A program made the translations under genes and the position numbers. From NCBI GenBank assembly GCA_900551135.1, contig URUX01000090.1:1-9655 (forward strand): DNA of 9,655 bases. The letters run 5' to 3'. The notes beneath the pieces were generated by a model. The model searched no databases. It was not told where the DNA came from and saw only the letters and a program-made list of their open reading frames with translations. Source of the stretch: an uncultured Clostridium sp. GTDB lineage: Bacteria > Bacillota > Clostridia > Lachnospirales > Lachnospiraceae. Below, piece by piece: positions 1 to 5,803 of this stretch. Within the stretch, counting starts at the first letter, position 1; each line of letters starts with the position of its first letter.

Positions 1-148
1 GAAATCCGTACCCTCCCCAATTAATAGTCATGGTTCCCAGGTCATCGGGCTGCCCTGCGGTTACCAGCATCCAGTGATTGGCCAATTCATGGGTAAATGG
101 GAAAGGGGGTTTTGTAGATGGAAGTACGTTCCATACTTGTTCGTTCAT
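1..148 (-). CDS. Flavin reductase-like domain protein, 5' part only
   Basis: Only the first 49 codons are present; the gene runs off the left edge. Read on the minus strand it begins MNEQVWNVLPSTKPPF and contains HWMLVTAG, then the stretch PDDLGTMTINWGG. This resembles the N-terminus of the flavin reductase-like family (FMN-binding split barrel), in which the region around T-M-T-x-x-W-G forms part of the flavin site. The start is fixed by an AGGAGG Shine-Dalgarno sequence about 8 bases upstream (complement of about 157-162) and by the TATAAT promoter at 223-218. Members bind FMN and often serve as small NAD(P)H:flavin reductases or redox proteins of anaerobes; the partner cannot be told here. 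It is transcribed away from the sugar-acid genes and shares the 247-bp spacer with them. The family call is from a short fragment, so the specific function is unknown. Confidence 0.7.
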   Translation of the reverse strand, partial: MNEQVWNVLPSTKPPFPFTHELANHWMLVTAGQPDDLGTMTINWGGYGF

Positions 149-217
149 AAAATAGTCCTCCTGTAATTGTTAAAAAAGATTTCGGAAGCCATATAACATA
201 CGGAATGATTTTTTCTT

Positions 218-246
218 ATTATAGCATGGTTGGAATAAAAAAACAA
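218..246 (-). promoter_or_regulatory. Promoter for the minus-strand flavin reductase-like gene
   Basis: On the minus strand there is a perfect TATAAT (223-218) preceded by TGC, so it is a TG-extended -10 box. A weaker -35 (TTGTTT, 246-241) lies 17 bases upstream. The predicted transcript would start near 211 and give a leader of about 60 nt before the start codon at 148. Confidence 0.6.
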
Positions 247-307
247 GAAAAATAGAATCCGATAATAACAAAATAAAATTTTTTTAAGACAAAATAGAAT
301 CTTATTA

Positions 308-336
308 TTGAAAAATATAATTTAATATGATAGTAT
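308..336 (+). promoter_or_regulatory. Probable promoter of the aldolase gene
   Basis: TTGAAA (308-313), a 17-base spacer and TAGTAT (331-336) give a sigma-A-like promoter about 60 bases ahead of the aldolase start. The -10 matches 4 of 6 consensus bases. The surroundings are so A/T-rich that other -10-like hexamers, such as TATAGT at 341-346, are possible. It is divergent from the promoter at 218-246. Confidence 0.45.
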
Positions 337-395
337 AGTATATAGTAAGAAGCAGTGTAATAACAAAAAGCAAATGAATATTAAGGAGAGAAAAA

Positions 396-1448
396 ATGGA
401 CGTTTTAAAAAGAATTGAAAACTATGGTGTGATTCCGGTCGTTAAAATCGAAAAAGCAGAGCAGGCTCTTCCACTGGCAAAAGCGCTTTGCGATGGAGAG
501 TTGGAAGCAGCAGAAATTACATTCCGCACAGATTGTGCAGCAGAAGCTATTGCTGCAATGCATAAAGAATATCCCCAGATGCTTCTGGGCGCTGGAACTG
601 TAACCACAGTTGAACAGGTAAAGGCAGCAGTAGAAGCAGGCGCTGATTTCATTGTATCTCCATGTTTTGTAGAAGAGGTTGTAAAATATTGTGTAGAAAA
701 TGATATTTGCGTAATGCCTGGCTGCGCTACAGCTACAGAAGTCCAGATGGCAGTTTCTTATGGCTTAAAAGCAGTAAAATTCTTCCCGGCAGAAGCAGCA
801 GGAGGAATTGCATATATTAACTCTCTGGCATCTGTATTTAAAGGCGTAAAGTTTATGCCGACTGGCGGTGTAAAACCGTCTAATATGCGGGAATACCTGA
901 TGAATCCAAATGTCATTGCGTGCGGCGGTACCTGGATTGTTCCTTCCAATTTATTAAATGCAGGAGAATATGATGAGATTCGCAAATTGGCAAGAGCAGC
1001 GGTATTTGGTGTATTAAACTTTGCATTTGCTCACGTTGGAATCAATGTAGATAAGGTAAGAGCCGGCTATGAGGCCATGTTCCGTCTGGCAGATACATTT
1101 GACCTGATTTTAGGAAATACCAGAAGTTCTTCTTATGTGGGACATGAGGTGGAGATTACCAAGCAGAGATTTAAAGTAAGAACCGAGCATGGACATCTGG
1201 GATATTTTACAGATAATCTGGAACGGGCAATTTTCTATCTGGAAAAGAAAGGAATTGAATTTAATTACGACAGCGTAAAGCCCTGGAACGGAAAGCCTTA
1301 TGTAATTTACCTGAAAGATGATTTGGCTGGTTTTGCAATCCATATTGAGGAAAGAAACGATCACAATCCAGGTAAGTGGGAGCATAGAGATGAAGTAAAA
1401 TTATATGCACCTGCAGAGATTGAAGAGCGGGAAGCCCTGGGAGAATAA
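396..1448 (+). CDS. eda: KDPG/KHG aldolase fused to a C-terminal glyoxalase-like (VOC) domain
   Basis: Residues 1-205 form a complete class I 2-keto-3-deoxy-6-phosphogluconate / 4-hydroxy-2-oxoglutarate aldolase, which splits these 2-keto acids to pyruvate plus glyceraldehyde 3-phosphate or glyoxylate. Visible active-site features are E40 and R44 in EITFRT, the LLGAGTV strand (63-69), Schiff-base lysine K128 in KFFPAE, and the phosphate-loop-like PTGGV (155-159). The usual enzyme ends near residue 205-215; this one continues to 350. The extra part has the look of a vicinal-oxygen-chelate fold: FAHVGINV (209-218), GHLGYFTDNLERAIFYLEKKG (266-286) and AGFAIHIEE (311-319). H213, H267 and E318 are candidate metal ligands. 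The start follows AAGGAG at 383-388. It is the first gene of the sugar-acid block; its stop codon overlaps the ribosome site of the next gene, so the two are translationally close. The aldolase part is certain by motif; the VOC assignment is by pattern and its activity is unknown. Confidence 0.9.
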   Translation: MDVLKRIENYGVIPVVKIEKAEQALPLAKALCDGELEAAEITFRTDCAAEAIAAMHKEYPQMLLGAGTVTTVEQVKAAVEAGADFIVSPCFVEEVVKYCVENDICVMPGCATATEVQMAVSYGLKAVKFFPAEAAGGIAYINSLASVFKGVKFMPTGGVKPSNMREYLMNPNVIACGGTWIVPSNLLNAGEYDEIRKLARAAVFGVLNFAFAHVGINVDKVRAGYEAMFRLADTFDLILGNTRSSSYVGHEVEITKQRFKVRTEHGHLGYFTDNLERAIFYLEKKGIEFNYDSVKPWNGKPYVIYLKDDLAGFAIHIEERNDHNPGKWEHRDEVKLYAPAEIEEREALGE

Positions 1449-1458
1449 GGAGGATACC

Positions 1459-2853
1459 ATGAATAAACGGATGAACTGTATTACTCATCATGGAATTATG
1501 AATGAGACAGTCCCGTTAAATTATGAAAATGCTCCGGTAATTACAAAAGAAGATTACGAAGAACGGATTGGGAAGCTGCTGCATGCAGCTTCCCAATATT
1601 CCCATCTGCTGATTTATGCAGATAAGGAGCATTTTTCTAATTTAGAATACATTACGGGATACGATCCTCGTTATGAGGAATGTATGATGCTGCTGAAGAA
1701 AGATGCCATTCCATGGCTGATTGTCGGAAATGAAGGAATGGGGCAGTCCCAGTGCATTACGATTGAGCATAAAAAAGTACTGTTTCAGTCTCTTAGCCCG
1801 ATGGGGCAGGGACGTGGAAAATCCCAAAAACTGACGGAAATTTTGAAAGACTTTGGAATCCGGGAAACTGCCAGTGTAGGCGTACTGGGATGGAAGTCCT
1901 TTTCCGAATTGGAAAGCGATGATCCAAAACATATGTTTGAGATTCCGGCTTATATTATAAAAGCCCTTGAAGACAATGGTGCCCAGGCAGAAAATGCCAA
2001 CTGGCTGATGATGGATAACCACTGCGGCCTGCGTACTGTCCATAATGTAAAAACTCTGATTTTAGCAGAAATTGCATCAACCAAAGCCAGCAGAAAAACA
2101 TGGGATTTTGTAAAGGGACTGAAAGAAGGGATGACGGAAATCGAGGCTTCCCAGCTGTTTAACATTGATGGAGAGCCCTGTCCAACCTATCCAAACATCT
2201 GCTTTTATGGAAAGGGGATTTTAAGTCCGGATTACCATCGCACATTAAAAATGGGAAGTCCGATTGCCTTTGGAATGGGATACCGCTATGCCCAGATCCA
2301 CAGGGTGGGACTTTATGCCAGAAGCTTTGATGATATAGAAGAAACATACAGGGAATGTATGAACCAGCTGTTTGCCACATACTTTGAAGCGGTGGCAGTA
2401 TGGTTTGAGTCCCTGGCTATTGGAATAACCGGCGGAGAAGTATGGAAGAAGGTAAAGGAAGTAATCGGAAGCTACGAGGAATTTGGAATTGCGCTAAATC
2501 CTGGACACCTCATCCATACAGAAGAGTGGACCAACAGTCCTTTTGTAGAAAATGGAACAGCACGTTTAAAATCCGGAATGATGATTCAGTGTGATTTTAC
2601 AGCAAGACCTGCAGCGTGTATGGGGCTTGGAGTTCATACAGAAGACGGTCTGATTCTGGCAGATGAGGAAACCAGAGAAGAAATTCGCCGCCTGGCGCCC
2701 GACTCCTATGAGAGAATGGTAAATCGTCAGAAGTTTATGAGAGAGGTGTTGGGAATTGCGGTAAAAGATGAGGTTCTGCCAACTTCAGATATGTGCGGCA
2801 TGCTTCATCCATTCTTTGCAGATCTGGACATTTTGGTGGTAAGAGACAAATAA
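1459..2853 (+). CDS. M24/creatinase-fold (Xaa-Pro aminopeptidase-like) protein, metal site degenerate
   Basis: A 464-residue protein. The N-terminal half (about 30-170) looks like a creatinase/aminopeptidase P N-domain, with the stretch YADKEHFSNLEYITGYDPR (53-71) followed by PWLIVGNEG. The C-terminal half (about 195-435) follows the pita-bread order of family M24. The five metal ligands of M24 peptidases (D, D, H, E, E) are poorly kept: the strand expected to carry the Asp pair reads IAFGMGYRYAQIHRVG (269-284) without Asp; the His region reads PGHLIHTEEW (348-357); the first Glu position falls in MMIQCDFTA (374-382); the last Glu may be E395 in GVHTEDG. This suggests a metal-independent C-N hydrolase like creatinase, or a non-catalytic protein, rather than a peptidase. 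The start at 1459 is preferred to an in-frame ATG at 1405 because AAGGAGG lies at 1447-1453. Placement between the aldolase and uxuA implies a role in sugar-acid catabolism; the substrate is not known. Confidence 0.8.
   Translation: MNKRMNCITHHGIMNETVPLNYENAPVITKEDYEERIGKLLHAASQYSHLLIYADKEHFSNLEYITGYDPRYEECMMLLKKDAIPWLIVGNEGMGQSQCITIEHKKVLFQSLSPMGQGRGKSQKLTEILKDFGIRETASVGVLGWKSFSELESDDPKHMFEIPAYIIKALEDNGAQAENANWLMMDNHCGLRTVHNVKTLILAEIASTKASRKTWDFVKGLKEGMTEIEASQLFNIDGEPCPTYPNICFYGKGILSPDYHRTLKMGSPIAFGMGYRYAQIHRVGLYARSFDDIEETYRECMNQLFATYFEAVAVWFESLAIGITGGEVWKKVKEVIGSYEEFGIALNPGHLIHTEEWTNSPFVENGTARLKSGMMIQCDFTARPAACMGLGVHTEDGLILADEETREEIRRLAPDSYERMVNRQKFMREVLGIAVKDEVLPTSDMCGMLHPFFADLDILVVRDK
1567..1597. 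repeat. Perfect 13-bp inverted repeat inside the M24-like gene
   Basis: ATTGGGAAGCTGC (1567-1579) and its exact reverse complement (1585-1597) are separated by the 5-base loop TGCAT. It starts about 108 bases after the start codon and is read through as codons for I-G-K-L-L-H-A-A-S-Q. No T-run follows, so it is not a standard terminator. In mRNA it would form a stable stem. Confidence 0.85.
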
Positions 2854-2865
2854 ATGAAAAATTTG

Positions 2866-2895
2866 TTGTTGGAATCCGTCCTTTTGTGCTATAAT
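2866..2895 (+). promoter_or_regulatory. Internal promoter for uxuA
   Basis: TATAAT (2890-2895) is preceded by TGC, an extended -10. A modest -35, TTGTTG (2866-2871), lies 18 bases upstream. The predicted start is near 2902, leaving a leader of about 37 nt to the uxuA start. It sits in the 85-bp gap after the M24-like gene, so uxuA can be expressed separately from the first two genes as well as by read-through. Confidence 0.6.
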
Positions 2896-2938
2896 AATTT
2901 CTATCAGAATTAAAATACCTATAAAAGGAGGAATTCGA

Positions 2939-4024
2939 ATGCCAATGCAAATGGGTTTTCGATGGTATGGAGAAGGCAATGATAAAATTCGCCTTTCTGA
3001 CATCAAACAGATCCCTGGTGTTACCAGCATTGTCTGGGCGCTGCACAACAAGATGCCCGGAGAAGTATGGGAAGTAGACGAGATTGCAGAAGTGCAGAAG
3101 CAGCTGGAACCATACGGATTTAATATGGACGTTGTTGAGTCTGTAAATGTCCATGATGACATTAAAATTGGTCTGCCAACCCGCGATAAGTACATTGAAA
3201 ATTATATTCAGACAATTCGTAATCTGGCAAAATTCGGAGTAAAAGTAATTTGTTACAACTTTATGCCTGTTTTTGACTGGACTCGTACAGATTTGTTCCA
3301 TCCTGTGGGAGACGGATCGACTGCTCTCTATTATGAGGCAGACCGTATTCATGACGATCCGAAGGAGATGGCAGATTATATTTTAAACAATCTGCACGGT
3401 CTTACTTTCCCAGGCTGGGAGCCGGAACGTATGGCAAAGCTGGATGAACTGTTTGCGGCTTATAAGCCGGTTACCAAAGAAAAATTATGGGAAAATCTGA
3501 AATACTTCCTGGAGGCATTAATGCCGGTATGTCACGAGACAGACATTCGGATGGCGATTCATATGGACGATCCGCCATGGGATATTTTTGGTCTTCCACG
3601 TCTGCTGACCTGTTCCGAGAACATTGATCGGTTCCTGTCCATGGTAGATGATCCATATAACTGTCTGACATTGTGTTCCGGCAGTTTAAATGCAGATCCA
3701 AACAATAATGTAGCGTCCATTATCCGTAAACACTGTGACCGCATTGCGTTTGCACACATCCGCAATGTAAAGCATTTTGAGAATGGAGATTTCTCTGAGG
3801 CAAGCCACCGTGACTGTGACGGTGATACCGGAATTCTGGACATTCTGAAAGCATACCATGACTGTGGATATGAAGGATATATCCGTCCTGACCATGGACG
3901 TCACCTTTGGGATGAAGGTCCAGGCAATGTGCGTCCTGGCTATGGCCTCTACGACCGTGCGCTGGGCATTATGTATATGCTTGGTGTTTGGGATATGCTG
4001 GATAAGCTGGATTCTGAAACGTAA
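2939..4024 (+). CDS. uxuA: Mannonate dehydratase
   Basis: Dehydrates D-mannonate to 2-keto-3-deoxy-D-gluconate in hexuronate (glucuronate) breakdown; a cytoplasmic TIM-barrel metalloenzyme usually using Mn2+. The 361-residue length is normal for the shorter Gram-positive form. Family marks include FRWYG (7-11), VVESVNVHDDIK (65-76), CYNFMPVFDWTRTD (105-118), MAIHMDDPP (205-213), LCSGS (245-249), AHIRN (272-276) and RPDHGRH (316-322). The four expected metal ligands are all present: H208, C246, H273 and D318. The start at 2939 is chosen because GGAGG (2927-2931) is 7 bases upstream; a second ATG at 2945 is too far from it. The product KDG would need a kinase to feed the KDPG aldolase encoded at 396, and none is in the window. 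An internal promoter precedes it and a terminator follows it. The assignment is secure. Confidence 0.97.
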   Translation: MPMQMGFRWYGEGNDKIRLSDIKQIPGVTSIVWALHNKMPGEVWEVDEIAEVQKQLEPYGFNMDVVESVNVHDDIKIGLPTRDKYIENYIQTIRNLAKFGVKVICYNFMPVFDWTRTDLFHPVGDGSTALYYEADRIHDDPKEMADYILNNLHGLTFPGWEPERMAKLDELFAAYKPVTKEKLWENLKYFLEALMPVCHETDIRMAIHMDDPPWDIFGLPRLLTCSENIDRFLSMVDDPYNCLTLCSGSLNADPNNNVASIIRKHCDRIAFAHIRNVKHFENGDFSEASHRDCDGDTGILDILKAYHDCGYEGYIRPDHGRHLWDEGPGNVRPGYGLYDRALGIMYMLGVWDMLDKLDSET

Positions 4025-4049
4025 TCAGCCTGAAAACCGAAAACAGGAG

Positions 4050-4091
4050 AGCAAGCTATAGATCGGCAGGTTTATGGCTTGCTTCTTTTTA
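4050..4091 (+). terminator. Intrinsic terminator after uxuA
   Basis: AGCAAGC (4050-4056) pairs with GCTTGCT (4077-4083). A G-U pair and ATA/TAT (4058-4060 with 4073-4075) extend the stem to 11 pairs. The run TCTTTTTA (4084-4091) follows directly. It lies 26 bases past the uxuA stop and 36 bases before the GntR gene, so it separates the sugar-acid genes from the regulator. No convincing promoter for the regulator was found in the gap, so the regulator may depend partly on read-through. Confidence 0.75.
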
Positions 4092-4126
4092 TACCGGAGA
4101 TTTTTAGGGAAACATGGGAGAGTGCA

Positions 4127-4825
4127 ATGGTAGACAAGGCGTATTATCAGGTCATTGATTTTTTGAAAAAAGGGATTATAGATAAGACATACCAGCTTGG
4201 AGACAAACTTCCATCGGAAAGAGAACTTTCAGAACAGCTTGGCGTCAGCCGCAACTCGGTAAGGGAGGCGCTGCGGGTTTTAGAGATTATGGGAGTAGTA
4301 GCAAGTCATCAGGGCGCAGGCAATTACGTTACAGATGATTTTGAGAAAACACTGGTAGAAACTATGTCCATGATGTATGCGCTCAATAAGATTGACGACT
4401 GTCAGGTCGCTGATTACAGAGAAGCATTGGAAACCAGGGCCTATGTACTGGCAATGAAATCTATTACAAAGCCGGAACTGGATGAAATGAAAGTCTGTAT
4501 TCAAAAGATAGAAGAGGCAGAGGACGATAAAGAAAAAGCATATTGGGATAAACGGTTTCACTATACCATGGTTCGGGCCTCGGGCAACTGGATGCTGGTA
4601 AAAAATATAGAAGCATTAAATCAGATTATTGATGTATTTATTTTAAATATGCGGGGAGCGATTGCAGAAACTTATGGAGCTAAGCTTTTGCAGGAAACAC
4701 ACAGGCAGATGGTAGAAGCAATGGAAGAAAAAAACGTGGAAAAAGGGATGTATGCTTTAACCTGCCATTTCCAATACATAAAAAACAGTTTGAAATGTGA
4801 AAAAAATAACAATAATATCCGGTGA
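4127..4825 (+). CDS. GntR-family transcriptional regulator, FadR/FCD subfamily
   Basis: A 232-residue regulator. The N-terminal winged helix-turn-helix (about 5-70) has the typical KLPSERELSEQLGVSRNSVREALRVLE pattern followed by GAGNYV. The C-terminal all-helical FCD domain (about 75-220) has YREALETRAYVLA, then D141 and H145 (WDKRFHYTMVRASGNW), H192 (QETHRQM) and H214 (LTCHFQY). These are the Asp-His3 residues that in many FCD regulators hold a metal ion and a carboxylate ligand. The expected ligand is therefore a small organic acid (lactate, glycolate or a sugar acid). The start at 4127 is chosen for GGGAG at 4116-4120; an in-frame upstream start at 4079 would lie inside the terminator hairpin. 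Two FadR-type palindromes lie about 80 and 145 bases after its stop, before etfB, and are the obvious targets. It may repress the etf-glcD operon; control of the uxuA block is possible but less supported. Confidence 0.93.
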   Translation: MVDKAYYQVIDFLKKGIIDKTYQLGDKLPSERELSEQLGVSRNSVREALRVLEIMGVVASHQGAGNYVTDDFEKTLVETMSMMYALNKIDDCQVADYREALETRAYVLAMKSITKPELDEMKVCIQKIEEAEDDKEKAYWDKRFHYTMVRASGNWMLVKNIEALNQIIDVFILNMRGAIAETYGAKLLQETHRQMVEAMEEKNVEKGMYALTCHFQYIKNSLKCEKNNNNIR

Positions 4826-4855
4826 AAAACAAATAATTTTATGCAAAATATACAA

Positions 4856-4884
4856 ATAACCACTTGACTTGCTCAGGTGGTTAT
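4856..4884. repeat. 29-bp inverted repeat over the etfB -35 box
   Basis: ATAACCACTTGA (4856-4867) pairs with TCAGGTGGTTAT (4873-4884) around a 5-base loop, with one G-T mismatch, giving a 12-pair arm. It covers the -35 hexamer at 4864-4869 and the TG of the extended -10. It could be an operator of a second regulator, or an intrinsic terminator for the GntR gene, although the bases after it (GTTATTCT) make a poor T-run. Confidence 0.7.
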
Positions 4885-4892
4885 GTTATTCT
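4864..4892 (+). promoter_or_regulatory. Promoter of the etfB-etfA-glcD operon
   Basis: TTGACT (4864-4869, 5 of 6 consensus) and TATTCT (4887-4892) are 17 bases apart, with TGT just ahead of the -10 (extended -10). Transcription should begin near 4899. That leaves a leader of about 105 nt holding two identical operator palindromes, the first immediately downstream of the start point. Confidence 0.7.
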
Positions 4893-4902
4893 AAATGCAG
4901 AA

Positions 4903-4921
4903 CAACTGGTAGTACCAGTTG
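4903..4921. promoter_or_regulatory. FadR-type operator 1 (perfect 19-bp palindrome)
   Basis: CAACTGGTAGTACCAGTTG is a perfect palindrome with a central G. It contains TGGTNNNACCA, the core shared by FadR-subfamily operators, and its arms equal the AACTGGT...ACCAGTT arms of the E. coli FadR consensus. It lies at about +5 to +23 of the predicted transcript, a classic repression position. The GntR/FCD regulator encoded just upstream is the likely binder. Confidence 0.8.
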
Positions 4922-4967
4922 GAGTGAGGTGTTGAATAAAGGAAAACTTGAGCGTATTTTTTTGAAG

Positions 4968-4985
4968 CAACTGGTAGTACCAGTT
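4968..4985. promoter_or_regulatory. FadR-type operator 2 (exact copy)
   Basis: The same 18 bases as 4903-4920 are repeated, with a 17-bp palindrome at 4969-4985. The centres of the two sites are 65 bp apart (4912 and 4977). The second site ends 3 bases before the AAGGAGG ribosome site of etfB. A dimer here could block elongating polymerase or cooperate with operator 1. As RNA the palindrome could also form a short stem next to the ribosome site. Confidence 0.78.
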
Positions 4986-5003
4986 AAGAAGGAGGACAAC
5001 TTT

Positions 5004-5792
5004 ATGAACATTCTGGTTTGTATTAAGCAGGTTCCGGCTTCCAGCAAAGTAGAAGTAGATCCGGTAACAGGCGTGCTGAAAAGAGATGGTGCAGAGTCAA
5101 AAATGAATCCGTATGATTTGTATGCATTGGAGACGGCGCTCCGTTTGAAAGAGGAATATGGCGGCACAGTTTCTGTCATCAGTATGGGGCCGCCTCAGGC
5201 CAAGGCAGTAATACGGGAAGCGTTTTCAATGGGAGCAGATGAGGGCGTTCTTCTGTCTGATCGGAATTTTGGAGGCGCAGACGTACTGGCAACCAGTTAT
5301 ACCATTGCGCAGGGAATTCAGAAAATGGGTGAATTTGACCTGATCCTCTGCGGAAAACAGACCACAGACGGAGATACGGCTCAGGTTGGGCCGGAGGTAT
5401 CCGAGGTTTTGAATATTCCCAGTGTATCGAATGTTATCGGGATTGAGAAAGTTGAAAAAGACGGAATTACTGTACAGATGGATCTTCCAAATGAATTAGA
5501 GATAGCAAAGGTGTACTACCCATGTCTCCTATCTGTAGATAAAGATATTTTCCAGCCCAGACTTCCTTCTTATACGAGAAAGATGGCTTCAAAAGACAAA
5601 GAGATAACTGTGTATGCTCTGGAAGATATGGAAGATCGGGATAAGAATCATTATGGTCTCAATGGCTCTCCGACCCAGGTAAAAAGAATCTTTCCGCCAG
5701 AGGTGAATACGCACAGGGAAAACTGGTATGGAGACGGAGCAGAACTGACAGAGAAGTTATATAACAAAATCAAAGAATTAAAATTCATTTAG
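5004..5792 (+). CDS. etfB: Electron transfer flavoprotein beta subunit
   Basis: A 262-residue EtfB, normal for the family. It begins MNILVCIKQVPASSKVEVDP, the typical EtfB start, and carries SMGPPQAK (60-67), MGADEGVLLSDRNFGGAD (76-93) and the signature ILCGKQTTDGDTAQVGP (114-130). The MGPPQA and LLSDR-F-G-D segments are the form usual in anaerobe, bifurcation-type EtfB. With EtfA it forms a flavoprotein heterodimer that, in known lactate systems such as Acetobacterium woodii LctBCD, couples lactate oxidation to NAD+ reduction driven by reduced ferredoxin. The start is at 5004 because AAGGAGG lies at 4989-4995 and the homologous sequence begins there; the open frame extends further up through the operators but that part does not resemble EtfB. 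It is the first gene of the operon, with the promoter at 4864-4892; its stop overlaps the ribosome site of etfA. Confidence 0.96.
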   Translation: MNILVCIKQVPASSKVEVDPVTGVLKRDGAESKMNPYDLYALETALRLKEEYGGTVSVISMGPPQAKAVIREAFSMGADEGVLLSDRNFGGADVLATSYTIAQGIQKMGEFDLILCGKQTTDGDTAQVGPEVSEVLNIPSVSNVIGIEKVEKDGITVQMDLPNELEIAKVYYPCLLSVDKDIFQPRLPSYTRKMASKDKEITVYALEDMEDRDKNHYGLNGSPTQVKRIFPPEVNTHRENWYGDGAELTEKLYNKIKELKFI

Positions 5793-5803
5793 GAGGGATA
5801 GAG

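Noticed and set aside
149..395. Possible riboswitch or small RNA in the divergent spacer
   Set aside because: The region is nearly pure A/T with no stable G-C stems; only promoters and short direct repeats can be supported.
2735..3352. A 205-codon open frame on the minus strand across the end of the M24-like gene and the start of uxuA
   Set aside because: It is antisense to two well-supported genes, has no ribosome site or recognisable domain, and crosses the uxuA promoter; it is a by-product of codon use on the other strand.
3810..3828. CACCGT / ACGGTG inverted repeat within uxuA
   Set aside because: Only 6-bp arms within conserved codons; expected by chance in a gene of this size.
3858..4061. 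A 67-codon plus-strand frame overlapping the end of uxuA
   Set aside because: It lies in another frame of conserved uxuA sequence, has no ribosome site, and runs into the terminator hairpin.
4869..5003. N-terminal extension of etfB in frame up to 4869
   Set aside because: It would start upstream of the predicted transcription start, it encodes the operator palindromes, and EtfB homology and the ribosome site begin at 5004.
5285..5297. ACTGG-CAA-CCAGT palindrome in etfB, resembling the operators
   Set aside because: The arm spacing is wrong for TGGTNNNACCA (the T and A next to the centre are missing), so it does not fit the FadR-type site.
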